DNA from: Bryobacterales bacterium
GTDB taxonomy: Bacteria > Acidobacteriota > Terriglobia > Bryobacterales > Bryobacteraceae
Assembly (NCBI GenBank): GCA_003167495.1
Contig: PMSX01000157.1
Span: forward strand, 1-64,000
Direction: 5' to 3'
Length of the DNA stretch: 64,000 nt
The position numbers were made by a program, and so were the translations under genes. A model generated the notes under the pieces. It was not told where the DNA came from and did not search any database. It worked only from the letters and a program-made list of their open reading frames with translations. Below are positions 43,686 to 53,131 of this stretch, one piece after another. The stretch's first letter is position 1. Every line of letters begins with the position of its first letter.

Positions 43686-46071
43686 TCCTTTGCCTCTCGT
43701 TGTAAACGGAGTCTTTGTATCCATAGTATTGGTAATAAGCGCCGGAATCGCGACGTACGGCATTGAGGACGATGCCGATTTTACTGCGCTCCAGTTGAGT
43801 TTGAAGCATTCGGTAGCTGCGATCCAGCGATTGCCGTTCTGTGATGTCGTGGCGGGCCAGCAGGAGGGTGAAATCGACCATCGTGCTTAACACCACTGAA
43901 TCGGTTACCGGCAAAACGGGGGCCGCGTCAATCACAATGAAGTCGTAATGTTCTCGCCATGATTCTACGGCTTGCCGCATCCTCTCGGAGTCCAGCAGTT
44001 CAGCGGGGTACGGCGGGGGGACTCCGGCTGTAAGAACGGTGAGATTCGGCATCTCCCTCGATACCATACCCAGGTCTAACGGGTCCTGAACTTTTCTGGC
44101 GCCGGCGAGGAAAGCACTAAGACCCTCGTCGTTTGGTAGGTTCAGTTTTCGGTGTAGCGTCGGACGACGGAGGTCGCCGTCGACCAATAGGACTTGCTTC
44201 CCTTGCTGGGCAAGTTGAGCTGCCAAGTTCACGGACAACATGGTCTTGCCTTCACCCGCCACGGAGCTGGTTACCAGAATCACTTGAGGCGGCGAACCGG
44301 AGCGGGACAATAAGAGAGAAGTGCGAAGAGCCCGGATGCCCTCGACGTAAGCGGACCACGGATCGCTTAATGATAACAAGTCGGACTTTTCGTGCTGCGC
44401 GAGCAATGCTGCGCCGTACTTGCGTACACTTGGAGCGGTTGCGGGAGTAAGAGCGGCATGATGGTGGCGCCTGCTCTTGCTATGGAAAGGTAGAACACCG
44501 AGGGGCACTTCGCCTAGTTGCGCTTCGAGTTCAGACAATCCACCGATCTTGTTGTCGAGGTTATCGCGCAGCAAGGCCCCGCACAGCCCAAATAAAAGCC
44601 CCGCAGCCACGGATATGGCAAGATACAGCGGGACATTCGGACGCGCAGGCTTGGCCGGGACACGAGCGGGATCGACGACGGAAATGCTGCTCACTTTGAA
44701 ATCCGCCAGGACGCCTGCCTGCTTGAGCTGTTTAAACAGCGTTTCGTATAGCGTGCGGCTTTGATCGGCTTCCTGGCGAAGGATCGTATAGGCCATGGTC
44801 TTATCGCCCAGGGCATCCGCCTGCAACTTGAGGTCGAGATACACCTTGCGAGCATTATTTTCTACCGCCGTTGCCACATCAGCGTCGTTCTTGGCGCGGT
44901 CGGCCAAACGCGCGACTTCGGTGGCGATGGAGCCGTTAAGAGCGTCGAGTTGCTGTTGCATTTCGTCGAGCTTTGGATAGGCGGGACCGAACTTGGCCGA
45001 GGCTTGGGCAAGCTGGGCCTTCAGCGTGTCCTGTTGCATGCGCAAGCTCTGGATCAGACTTAGCGCATTAGTGGTACCTGAACTCGTGAGCGCGGCGCTT
45101 CCGCTTAGACTAGAGATGGCTTCCGGATCTCCAGTTTTGGCTGCTTGGTAGATGGCATCCTTGGCGATTCGGTTTGACTGCGCCTGCGTATAAGAGGTGG
45201 TGGCCTGCTGCAACTTGTCAAGGACTGAGCTGTAAACCTGCTCCCGGCCCATGGCATCAACGCCTCCTAGACTCAGAACACCGGACTCTCGCTGGGCATG
45301 AGCGAGTTGCGCTTGCATGTCTTCGCTCTGTTTGCGGAGATCGGCGAGTTGAGCCGAGAGGTAATCGGCGATGTGAGCAGTGGCGGCATGACGGGTTTCG
45401 AAGTTGTAGTCGCTAAGTCCTTGCACTAGATGATTCACTATATCGGCCGCAAGCCGGGGGCTAGGGCTTAGATATTCAATATCGATAAGACGGGTGCCAG
45501 CGACTGGCTTGACTTTCAAGTTCTTGGCAAACACCTTCAGAACATTAATCCGATCGCGCGGCGACAGGCCAAGGTCCACTTGATCGGGCGGGCCGAATTG
45601 AGCGTCAGAAGGACCTTTGGGGGAGACGATCTCCAAAACCCAAGAAATCGGATTAAACTTGGCCTGAAAATCTGAGGTCGAGGTAAGGTTGAGATCGTGG
45701 ATGACTTTGAGGGCGAGGGAGTCCGACCCGAGGATGCCTACCTGGGTTTGAAGAGTTATATTGCCCTGGAGCGCGTCTGAGAAACTCGTATCGCTGGCGT
45801 CAGGCGCGTCGAGGCCTAGCTGGGTGCCTGATTCTTTCTGCACCTGAATTTCCGCAGTGGCCAAATAGCGGCGTGTGCTGAAAACGCAGAGGAGCGTTGC
45901 CGCGCCGACAAACAGCATAATCGTGCCGAGCACGACGGAGCGGCGGCGCCCAGTCACCCTCAATAGATCTTTGATCGTGAGTTCTTTCTCCGGAGGAGGG
46001 ACATTGATGGTCGGGTAGGGTCTGGAGACGACGAGTAAATCTTGCGGGGGGGACGGTTGCAATGGGTTCAT
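43678..46071 (-). CDS. Wzz/BY-kinase (Wzc-like) polysaccharide co-polymerase
   Basis: 797 residues. N-terminal Wzz domain with a transmembrane helix (VVLGTIMLFVGAATLLCVF), long coiled coil (LSAQLADLRKQSEDMQ, LKAQLAQASAKFGPAYPKL), a GNVR-like segment (VSSISVVDPARVPAKPARPN) and a second helix. The cytoplasmic tyrosine kinase has Walker A (SSVAGEGKTM, ~603-611), the A' motif VLLVDGDLRRP, Walker B IVIDAAPVLPVTDSV and a C-terminal Tyr cluster (AYYQYYGYKDSVY). It sets chain length and couples assembly to export through the SLBB protein. Confidence 0.95.
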   Translation of the reverse strand: MNPLQPSPPQDLLVVSRPYPTINVPPPEKELTIKDLLRVTGRRRSVVLGTIMLFVGAATLLCVFSTRRYLATAEIQVQKESGTQLGLDAPDASDTSFSDALQGNITLQTQVGILGSDSLALKVIHDLNLTSTSDFQAKFNPISWVLEIVSPKGPSDAQFGPPDQVDLGLSPRDRINVLKVFAKNLKVKPVAGTRLIDIEYLSPSPRLAADIVNHLVQGLSDYNFETRHAATAHIADYLSAQLADLRKQSEDMQAQLAHAQRESGVLSLGGVDAMGREQVYSSVLDKLQQATTSYTQAQSNRIAKDAIYQAAKTGDPEAISSLSGSAALTSSGTTNALSLIQSLRMQQDTLKAQLAQASAKFGPAYPKLDEMQQQLDALNGSIATEVARLADRAKNDADVATAVENNARKVYLDLKLQADALGDKTMAYTILRQEADQSRTLYETLFKQLKQAGVLADFKVSSISVVDPARVPAKPARPNVPLYLAISVAAGLLFGLCGALLRDNLDNKIGGLSELEAQLGEVPLGVLPFHSKSRRHHHAALTPATAPSVRKYGAALLAQHEKSDLLSLSDPWSAYVEGIRALRTSLLLSRSGSPPQVILVTSSVAGEGKTMLSVNLAAQLAQQGKQVLLVDGDLRRPTLHRKLNLPNDEGLSAFLAGARKVQDPLDLGMVSREMPNLTVLTAGVPPPYPAELLDSERMRQAVESWREHYDFIVIDAAPVLPVTDSVVLSTMVDFTLLLARHDITERQSLDRSYRMLQTQLERSKIGIVLNAVRRDSGAYYQYYGYKDSVYNERQRNA

Positions 46072-46516
46072 GGGATATCTTCGTAGTGGGAATTCTCGAT
46101 AGCTAGACTAAGATTGGCCACGCATGAAAACAAGACGACGACCGCGTGCCCGGTCCGATGCTTTCTAGGAGACGAGCACCGCCGTAAGAGAACAAGTATT
46201 GATTCGTCAAATTCTTGCATACAAGTCATTGCCGACAGCCAAACGGCTACCACCCGCATATAGCACAAGGTACGGCGGTAGACCAAACCTATGGAGTTTT
46301 GGCTGTCCAGGCCGAAACGCGCAAGGTTAATCATACCGCCGTAGATGGCGACACATTTCGCCCCCACGGCTACGCGAGCGGCCACGGAATCGACCCAGCA
46401 TGTCCCACGCATCAGCGCAATCCGAAAGCCTGTCCGCTGCATGACCTATACAGACTGAATGCCGCTAGAGCGGCAGATACGTATGAATGGATGCAATGCG
46501 CGGCGGTCCCCACGTT
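46072..46516. other. 445-bp gap upstream of the kinase gene
   Basis: No credible gene. On the minus strand it forms the leader of the kinase/export pair and could hold their promoter. A perfect 7-bp stem with 2-base loop (tgccgctagagcggca, 46460-46475) lies just 3' of the sugar transferase gene; without a T run it is a weak terminator candidate. I looked for a GEMM-type c-di-GMP riboswitch and did not see its core. Confidence 0.4.
46460..46475 (-). terminator. Short hairpin 3' of the sugar transferase gene
   Basis: tgccgctagagcggca forms a perfect 7-bp stem 42 bp past the stop of the 46517 gene. No U-tract follows, so a terminator role is tentative. Confidence 0.3.
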
Positions 46517-48037
46517 TTAGCTGCCCGTCCCGGAGACGACGACGGCGATCGTGCGGAGAAGGATATTGATGTCGAGAGCGAAGCTCCAGTTTTCGATGTA
46601 CTGCAGATCGAGCGAAATATAGCGGTCAAAGGAAGGGTGGTTGCGTGCCTCGACTTGCCACAGGCCGGTGATCCCCGGGGCGGCTTCGAGGCGGCGGAGG
46701 TATTCGAGCTGATATTGTTTTACTTCATTCGCCAGCGGGGGCCGCGGGCCGACGAGACTCATATCGCCTTTGAGAACATTCCAAAGCTGCGGGAGCTCGT
46801 CGAGGCTGTATTTGCGCATAAAGCGGCCTGAGCGTGTCACGCGCGGGTCGTCTGCGATTTTGAAAAGGATGCCTTCACGCTCGTTGAGGTGGTGAAGATG
46901 GGTTTGTTGGTAGTCGGCGTCGGCGACCATAGTGCGGAATTTGTAGCACGAGAAATCACGGCCTTTTCTGCCGACGCGGCTAGAGATGTAGAGGATAGGA
47001 CCTGGGGAATCAAGCTTGACGATCACGGCCAGCAGAAGAAGGAGCGGAGCAAGTAGGGCCACAGCGAAAGCGGAGACGAGGACATCGAGGGCGCGTTTGA
47101 GTTTCAGCGAGACGGCTGGGATAGAGCGATGGGCGACGGCCATGCTGGGGAAATCGCCAAGGTAATGGAGGTGCGCGCCGAAGGCCATGCCGTCATAGAG
47201 ATCGGGAATGACGCGCACACCAAGGCCGGATTCGCGGGCATCGGCGATAGCTTGGATGACTGTGGGGCGGTGTTGGGAGCAGATGATAACTTCGTCCGCG
47301 AAGTGGGAGCGGCAGAGGGTTTTAAGGTCGGCGGGGCTACCGAGGATTTTGGGTGGCCTAACGGTGGCGGAAGCTTGAGTTTCAAGGGCTGGGGCCGTGG
47401 AAGTGCTGGTGGTGAGATGGCCGAGAACGACGAAGCCCAGTTGACGGTGGAGGGTAAGGTGGTGAGCAAGGGCGAGCGCCATGGGGTCAATGCCCACGAT
47501 AATGACGTTGTGGCACGAAAGGCCGTCGGCAATGGCTTTACCGAGGGACCAGCGGCGGAATTCGCGCCAGCCGACCATGGAGAGAAGAGCGAAGACGGCG
47601 GTTATACCAATAACGAGCCGAGACGTGGATTTAACGCCGGAGACGAAGAGGCTGCCGCCAAGGAGAAAGGTGGCGGTGAGGATAGATTTCAGGATCGCGA
47701 GGACTTCGCGGTAACGGGAGATGGGTTGATACACCGAATATAGGCCCTGCGTATGGCAGAGCAGGACGATGAGGACCGCGTACAGGATGGAAATGCCAAG
47801 ATGATCGGCGAGGGCGATGGGCGGGGTCGGTTTGTTTTGAGCAGAGAGGAAACGCCAGGCGATGGCGAGGAAGGCACCGGTCGCGATGGAAGAAAAATCT
47901 GCCGCGACAAAAAGCCACTGACGGCGGCTAAAGGCACGAGTTGCCACCGGCGAGGGGCGTTTGGACAGAGTGATGTCGAAAGACGGCTGGGTGGGGTAGG
48001 TAGTGGACCGCGCTAGTTTTGTTCCAAGACTTGCCAT
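46517..48037 (-). CDS. Polyprenyl-phosphate sugar phosphotransferase (PHPT) 1
   Basis: 506 residues. N-terminal four-to-five-helix membrane part and CoA-binding-like Rossmann middle ([20 protein letters not shown]), then the catalytic bacterial sugar transferase domain with the entry helix ([20 protein letters not shown]), [39 protein letters not shown] and [18 protein letters not shown]. It puts the first sugar-1-phosphate (glucose or galactose-like) on undecaprenyl phosphate. A second, different PHPT is at 56683. Confidence 0.94.
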   Translation of the reverse strand: MASLGTKLARSTTYPTQPSFDITLSKRPSPVATRAFSRRQWLFVAADFSSIATGAFLAIAWRFLSAQNKPTPPIALADHLGISILYAVLIVLLCHTQGLYSVYQPISRYREVLAILKSILTATFLLGGSLFVSGVKSTSRLVIGITAVFALLSMVGWREFRRWSLGKAIADGLSCHNVIIVGIDPMALALAHHLTLHRQLGFVVLGHLTTSTSTAPALETQASATVRPPKILGSPADLKTLCRSHFADEVIICSQHRPTVIQAIADARESGLGVRVIPDLYDGMAFGAHLHYLGDFPSMAVAHRSIPAVSLKLKRALDVLVSAFAVALLAPLLLLLAVIVKLDSPGPILYISSRVGRKGRDFSCYKFRTMVADADYQQTHLHHLNEREGILFKIADDPRVTRSGRFMRKYSLDELPQLWNVLKGDMSLVGPRPPLANEVKQYQLEYLRRLEAAPGITGLWQVEARNHPSFDRYISLDLQYIENWSFALDINILLRTIAVVVSGTGS

Positions 48038-49109
48038 AGTTTCCTAGTTTCTCGGGGGTATGGAAAATGTTTGCCGCCGAATGGTAGCGGCTTGGTCGGC
48101 TGCTACCGCACAGCGGACGCCGAACTAGGGCGCTGGCACTTGCGAATGAGTTCTGAATTCCTCTTATTCAGGAGTATCTTGGTGGCCTTCGGCTTCCACG
48201 ACGAGGCGGTGCAGGCGGACTTCGAAGTCGCGGACACGGGCGCCGACAGCGTTTTGGGCGGCACCGGGGAAGGGTGGTTGGGGTAAAGCGTTGATCGCCA
48301 CGGCATCGGTTCCGGAGACGGATCGGTTGCCTCTGTTGAAATAGAAGTCAGCGGATTCCGCATTCGTCAGTATGGAGTCGGAAACTGATCATGCAGTTTC
48401 GGAATTTAAATCCCCGCAATCGCGTCCAGGGACATGGACGACGAGCGGGTGCGGTAGGCGAATGAATACTCTTAGACGAAACCTTACCGCCAAGGTGAGT
48501 GAGGCAAAATGAACAATTAACCGTGGGTGCCGTGGACGAAAGCGCTTTTGCAGGCTCCGCCATTTCACTCCCATTCTGCAAGGTTTTCGGATCAGTGCAT
48601 GACCCGAAAAAAACTTGAGTGGTACAAACCCTTTTACCATGAATCAACGGAAAGCTCCAAGGCCTAGAAGTTTACGGCTAGTAAGGTTACGGGTTCGAGG
48701 AGGAGCAAGGCAAAGGGAGATTGCGTTCGATAAAACGGAACAGTCAACCAAGAGGCGCGAGACGGATTGCTCCCATGACGGAAACCTGTGTCGGGGGACC
48801 CGGTGTTGGTCCAGAAGCCACCGTTTTGTTAGGAGCAGATCAAGCTGATGGTGTGTCATTGAACAAACGCCGAATCGTTCTTCTCGTGCTCGGAAGGGCG
48901 TTAGCCGCAGCACGCTGGTAATTGGCACGGCCTGTCGTGATCGATTGCGCAGGTGCTTGAAGAAATGTGGGACTGAGAAGTTTTTTTTCAGATGGCGACC
49001 GGCTAGCGGAACTCGCCCTAATGGAGTTGAGAAGTAACCTTTTGACTGGTTTGCGGATGTTCTCGATATGTCTGAAAATCCCGATCCGCGGTACAGTTGA
49101 CGCTTAGGC
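48038..49109. other. 1.07-kb gap, mostly without a recognisable gene
   Basis: Several long open frames on both strands have no recognisable product and poor codon structure. One short coding-like stretch at 48164-48380 is listed separately. Otherwise I see nothing I can name. The gap divides the assembly genes (30-48 kb) from the sugar-nucleotide cassette (49-54 kb) and may hold a promoter. Confidence 0.45.
48164..48380 (-). pseudogene. Coding-like remnant, unknown
   Basis: One minus-strand frame ending at TAA (48164-48166) has strongly G/C-biased third codon positions and reads NAESADFYFNRGNRSVSG, NALPQPPFPGAAQNAVGARV and RDFEVRLHRLVVEAEGHQD. An in-frame stop lies just upstream and no good start codon exists, so it looks like the 3' end of a lost gene. 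Not recognised. Confidence 0.35.
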
Positions 49110-50213
49110 CTACCGGCCTTGGCCCTCGAGTATATCTGTTGCGATGCGTCTATAGACGCCGGGAGCAAAGATTTCGCTTGCGATACGCCGCCGTCCCCCG
49201 GGTGTGCCTAAGGCGTTTCGCAAAACACGCAAACGGCGCACAAGAACTGTTGAGTACATGTAGACTGGGTCGAGGAATCGGAGGGGTGGCAGTGCTCTAA
49301 GTAGCTTTCTGCGGAGCCAGCGGAGGTATGTGAGGCCGGTTAAGCGGATTGCAAATGGCGTCTCGGAGCCTAGCGTGTCTCGCACTTGAAGCAAGTGCAT
49401 GGCCAAGACTCCCGGACGGCCCACTTTGCGGAACTGATGTTGGATGAAGCTCCAGTCGATTTCGTTATCGAAACGGCGGCGGAGGAGCAGCAGATCGCGC
49501 ATCGCCCGAAGAGGCGGCCAAATGCGCTCATTGTAGGGATGCTGGATTTGGGAGTGCATGATGAGGTGCGTCATCAGATGAGTTGGGGAAGGTAGGCGGA
49601 CTCGCGTGCCTTGGAAGTCGAACTCTGTTGAGTGCTCGATCACTTCTGAAGCGGGAAGCAGCGAAGAACATAAGCCCATGCCTAAGCTGTGGTGCAACTC
49701 AAAAAAGATCGACCCCTTTCGCCGCAATGGCGGGTGGTGGTGCCGAAACTCTGCTAGGCGATCATCGCTGCCTTGCTCGAAACCATTTCGCGAAAGAACG
49801 TCTACCGCGGTTTGAAGTTGAAGTTTGGGTATAAGGAGGTCGACGTCCCACAAGTAGCGCCCAGCGGGGCTCGGGTAGACACCGGTTAGGAAATAGGCCG
49901 ATCCCTTGAGAAGCACCGGTTCAATGCCGACCTGGTTCAGCAGGTAAGCGACGACAGCCAGTTCAGAAAGGATTTGCTGGTTACGTTCGAGGTTGAGGTT
50001 TTCGACGGCGGCAAGGAAACTTTTTGCATCTGCGGGAATTTCTGTCAAGACTCCAAGTTCTTGGAACCGGGCGTGCAGCGCCGGAATCATGAGTTCATCC
50101 TCCGCAGCTCGAAACAGGTCTTCCCACACGAGGTTCTTCGCAATCAATTCTTCGCGCGCTTTTGAAGCGGTCCGGTCGCTGAAACAGACCCTGAGTAGAT
50201 TTGCCGGTTTCAT
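49110..50213 (-). CDS. Uncharacterised nucleotidyltransferase family protein (PF14907-type)
   Basis: 367 residues. The nucleotidyltransferase core is seen as VLLKGSAYFLTGVYPSPAGR followed by YLWDVDLLIPKLQLQTAVDV, i.e. a G-S then D-x-D arrangement of the polymerase-beta superfamily. FHHHPPLRRKG-like (here EFRHHHPPLRRKG) and the C-terminal helical RRLRVLRNALGTPGGRRR follow. Members sit in capsule and exopolysaccharide clusters, but the reaction is not established. It is coupled by a 4-base overlap to the HddC-GmhB fusion gene. Confidence 0.8.
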   Translation of the reverse strand: MKPANLLRVCFSDRTASKAREELIAKNLVWEDLFRAAEDELMIPALHARFQELGVLTEIPADAKSFLAAVENLNLERNQQILSELAVVAYLLNQVGIEPVLLKGSAYFLTGVYPSPAGRYLWDVDLLIPKLQLQTAVDVLSRNGFEQGSDDRLAEFRHHHPPLRRKGSIFFELHHSLGMGLCSSLLPASEVIEHSTEFDFQGTRVRLPSPTHLMTHLIMHSQIQHPYNERIWPPLRAMRDLLLLRRRFDNEIDWSFIQHQFRKVGRPGVLAMHLLQVRDTLGSETPFAIRLTGLTYLRWLRRKLLRALPPLRFLDPVYMYSTVLVRRLRVLRNALGTPGGRRRIASEIFAPGVYRRIATDILEGQGR

Positions 50214-51559
50214 TGGGACTGGGCTACGACCGGCCTCGGCTGAAGCGAAAACTGTTCATTCAGGACCGCATTGACGGCTTCTGAGACGGTTCTCGATCTT
50301 AACCTTGGTTCGGAGTAGTGATCCTCGCTGTTCGGCCCTTGATTGCGGTTGACCAACACTGCCGGTATCCCGAACTTCGTCGCGGCTCGGATGTCACTGT
50401 CGCTATCGCCGATCATCCACGATCGGTTTAGATTAATGTTGAGCTCTTGTTTGGCAGTTTCCAGGAGTGCGGTCCCCGGTTTGCGGCAGTCGCAGGCGAT
50501 TTTGAGATCGCGTCGTTCCAGAGGAAATCCGCTGTGGGGATGGTGGGGGCAGTAGTAAAGAGCATCGATGTACGCGTGGGCTTCACCAAGCAGCCAGTCG
50601 AGTCTGTTGTGAATTTGCTGCATTCGCGCTTCGCTGCATTCGCCTCGAGCGATAACTGGTTGATTTGTGACCACAACGGCTAAACATCCGGAGTCATTTA
50701 TAGCCTTGATCGCATCTGCGGCCCCGGGTAGCAAGCTTATTTTTTCGGGATCGTTGATCCAGCCGTGATCGTAGTTGAGTGTTCCATCGCGATCCAGAAA
50801 GACCGCTGGTAACGCTGTCTCGAGTGATCCGGCTTGCACTCGCCCGGATTCGTAGTGCCGACGGACCTTTTGGAGGCGCACTGGCGTCCCCGCGTCTTTG
50901 ATGTATTCCCGGCTACGGTACCCTTGGAGAATTTCGCCCTGAGCAAGCAATTTGGGAAACAAATCTCTGCAGACGTCAAGCGCTTTCAGATTCTGACGCC
51001 ACTGCTGCCAAACATCCGTGAGAGCTCGCTTTGATATCACATAGAGCGCGGCGTTTACAAGATTCTGGAAATACTGCCCGGGCGCGTGCGGATAAGAGTG
51101 CAACGCCTGGACCTGGTTTTCGCTGTTCAGTTCCACCAAGTCCGAATCCTGCGGATGATCGTTGGGGTGGAGAAAAAGCGTCGCGCTGACGCATGTATCA
51201 TGAAACGCAAGCATCCTTCGCAAATCAACGTTCAGCAACGTGTCTCCATACATCATGACGAACACGTCTTGCAGCCTCTCGAAGGCATTCAGCAGAGAGC
51301 CCGCCGTACCCAAGGGCTGTTCCTCGTGTTGGTATGAAATGCTTACGCCCCACGCGGCCCCGTCTCCGAAGTGTTGCTTGATGTGCTCAGCGCCGAAGCC
51401 CGTTAGAATTAGAATATCTCTGATTCCATACTTGCGCGCGAGCAGTACTTGGTGTTCTAACAGCGGTTTTCCACCCACATCCACCATGGGTTTGGGAAGT
51501 CCGCCCGTAAGTTCCTTAAGTCGAGTGCCTTTGCCTCCTGCGGTGATTACAAGCTGCAT
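50210..51559 (-). CDS. Fused sugar-phosphate nucleotidyltransferase (HddC-like) and heptose-bisphosphate phosphatase (GmhB-like)
   Basis: 449 residues, two enzymes in one chain. Residues 1-~235 are a nucleotidyltransferase (ITAGGKGTRLKEL, LPKPMVDVGGKPLLEHQ, EEQPLGTAGSLLNA, VMMYGDTLLNVD) like HddC, which makes GDP-heptose. Residues ~250-435 are a HAD-IIIA phosphatase with motif I FLDRDGTLN (Asp256, Asp258), VVVTNQPVIARGECS, the Cys/His zinc loop CPHHPHSGFPLERRD..CDCRKPG and MIGDSDSDIRAA, like GmhB. Together they would remove the 7-phosphate and activate heptose-1-phosphate. The upstream SDR gene ends 1 bp before it. Confidence 0.87.
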   Translation of the reverse strand: MQLVITAGGKGTRLKELTGGLPKPMVDVGGKPLLEHQVLLARKYGIRDILILTGFGAEHIKQHFGDGAAWGVSISYQHEEQPLGTAGSLLNAFERLQDVFVMMYGDTLLNVDLRRMLAFHDTCVSATLFLHPNDHPQDSDLVELNSENQVQALHSYPHAPGQYFQNLVNAALYVISKRALTDVWQQWRQNLKALDVCRDLFPKLLAQGEILQGYRSREYIKDAGTPVRLQKVRRHYESGRVQAGSLETALPAVFLDRDGTLNYDHGWINDPEKISLLPGAADAIKAINDSGCLAVVVTNQPVIARGECSEARMQQIHNRLDWLLGEAHAYIDALYYCPHHPHSGFPLERRDLKIACDCRKPGTALLETAKQELNINLNRSWMIGDSDSDIRAATKFGIPAVLVNRNQGPNSEDHYSEPRLRSRTVSEAVNAVLNEQFSLQPRPVVAQSQ

Positions 51560-51560
51560 T

Positions 51561-52541
51561 CTAGGCTTTCGTCACCACAAAATCCCGGTAAATTTCGGCC
51601 ACCGAACGTTCCACGGCCGCCACAGAAGAGAGCTTCGGCGACCACCCGAGTTCTTTCAGCTTTTCGATTGAATAGCGAAATCGCGGTACATCGCCGACCC
51701 AACCTTTCTTTCCCCCGGTAAAGCGGATGGACATAAGTGGCGCCGCCTCTTGCAAGACCGCCTGGGCTATCTGACGTACTGTTGCGCCTTCGTCATCTGG
51801 ACCTATGTTGAAGTAGTTTAACGGATTTTGGGCGCGTTCGCTGATTAGAAGCATGGCGTCTATCAATTCAGATACGTGGAGGTAGGGCTTTTGCTGTGCT
51901 CCGTCCCCAAGCACTTCTAGATCCGGTGGATTCTTGCTTAGCTTGGCCAGCAGGTCGAAGATTATGCCGTGAGTTGCCCGCGATCCGATGACGTTTGGGA
52001 AGCGGAAAATCCAAGCGCGTTCGAGGAAGCTTTCCACGGCAGCGCTAATCAAGCCCTCCGATGCGAGTTTCATCGCTCCGTAGTTCGAGATAGGAAACAT
52101 AGGGCCGATGTTTTCGTGGATGAGTTCATCGTGAACGCCATATACCGCTGAGGTTGAGGCGAATGCGAGTCTCTTAGCGCCGAATTCGCGCATTACGAGA
52201 ATAGTGTTGTATGTTGTAAGAAACGTGTCTCTAAAATCAACGTTGGGATCCGCGACGCCGGCAGCGATATCAGAGTTTGCCACCAAATGCCAGACGGTAT
52301 CGATTCGCCGCCGGGAAAACACCGATCGCAGCGATCCAAGATCCGTAAGATCCCCTTCGGAAAACTGAAAATTCGATTTGTTTAATGCGTCCTCCAGATA
52401 TTCGAGACGACCTCGCGAGAGATTGTCGATACCTGTCACTTCGTGACCCATCCTTAGCAGGGTGTCGACCAAGTGGCTTCCGATGAAGCCCGCGGCCCCG
52501 GTGACTAAGACTGAACGAGGACCGTTCGAGGGTTCGCTCAC
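51561..52541 (-). CDS. NAD-dependent sugar epimerase/dehydratase (extended SDR)
   Basis: 326 residues from GTG at 52541, which overlaps the isomerase stop (GTGA); a longer open frame to 52718 has no sense upstream. VLVTGAAGFIGSHLVDTLLR is the cofactor motif, with Asp after the second strand (VTGIDNLSRG). STSAVYG and YGAMKLASE carry the catalytic Ser/Tyr/Lys. It resembles UDP-glucose 4-epimerase-type enzymes. In the middle of the heptose cassette it probably acts on the nucleotide-linked heptose or a related sugar. Confidence 0.87.
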   Translation of the reverse strand: MSEPSNGPRSVLVTGAAGFIGSHLVDTLLRMGHEVTGIDNLSRGRLEYLEDALNKSNFQFSEGDLTDLGSLRSVFSRRRIDTVWHLVANSDIAAGVADPNVDFRDTFLTTYNTILVMREFGAKRLAFASTSAVYGVHDELIHENIGPMFPISNYGAMKLASEGLISAAVESFLERAWIFRFPNVIGSRATHGIIFDLLAKLSKNPPDLEVLGDGAQQKPYLHVSELIDAMLLISERAQNPLNYFNIGPDDEGATVRQIAQAVLQEAAPLMSIRFTGGKKGWVGDVPRFRYSIEKLKELGWSPKLSSVAAVERSVAEIYRDFVVTKA

Positions 52542-53131
52542 TGCGCGGCTTGCTCCATAAAGTAGTAACAAATCATGTGGCACACGATCATGTGAGCGTC
52601 TTCGATTCGCCCCATGTGCAGCGTCGCTGCGCGAATTTGCAGGTTGGCCATGAGGCCTAGTTTTCCGCCGTCCCTGCCAGTGAGAGCGATTGTTTGGCAG
52701 CCAAGGGAATTGGCGCACTCCATAGCGTGAAGTACGTTCGGGGAGTTGCCCGACCCGCTTATGGAGATGAAAACGTCTCCAGGAGTTGCAAAATTCTTTA
52801 ATTGTTCGGCAAAGATGCTCTCGTAGCCCACGTCGTTGGAATAGGCGGTTATCGTTGCCAGCGAGTCGGTGAGAGCCATGATTCGAAACCGGGATTGCCG
52901 CTGGTAGCTGGCTCCTTTAAGCATGTCGCACACAAAATGCGACGCGGTGGACGCGCTACCACCATTCCCACAAACAAAGACGGAACGGCCGTCATCTCGT
53001 GCCTTTTGCAAAATTCCGATCGCCCGGCCTACTTCTTCAAGGGGAACAGTGTCGAGCGCACTAAGGAGCTTTTCTTTGTAGTCCGCTAGAAACGTGCCGG
53101 TGCTAAGAGTTGAGCATATTTCGTTAGGCAT
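52538..53131 (-). CDS. SIS-domain phosphosugar isomerase (GmhA-like)
   Basis: 197 residues from ATG at 53131, overlapping the kinase stop by 8 bp; an upstream in-frame ATG at 53179 would overlap it much more. SIS motifs GNGGSASTASHF and SISGSGNSPNVLHAM are clear. GmhA converts sedoheptulose 7-phosphate to D-glycero-D-manno-heptose 7-phosphate. Against the E. coli zinc-site residues His61, Glu65, Gln172 and His180, this protein has His65, Asp69, Glu177 and His180 (RIEDAH), so two of four are conservatively changed. That variant also accompanies kinases of uncertain substrate, so exact sugar is open. Confidence 0.82.
   Translation of the reverse strand: MPNEICSTLSTGTFLADYKEKLLSALDTVPLEEVGRAIGILQKARDDGRSVFVCGNGGSASTASHFVCDMLKGASYQRQSRFRIMALTDSLATITAYSNDVGYESIFAEQLKNFATPGDVFISISGSGNSPNVLHAMECANSLGCQTIALTGRDGGKLGLMANLQIRAATLHMGRIEDAHMIVCHMICYYFMEQAAQ

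Noticed and set aside
46068-46442. 124-codon frame upstream of the Wzc-like gene
   Set aside because: No motif, atypical composition and overlap with the kinase start; treated as leader sequence.
46072-46516. Possible c-di-GMP riboswitch before the kinase gene
   Set aside because: The conserved GEMM core and its tetraloop arrangement were not found on either strand.
48644-49168. 174-codon minus-strand frame in the large gap
   Set aside because: Arg/Ser/Leu-rich, no family pattern, and it runs into the real nucleotidyltransferase gene.
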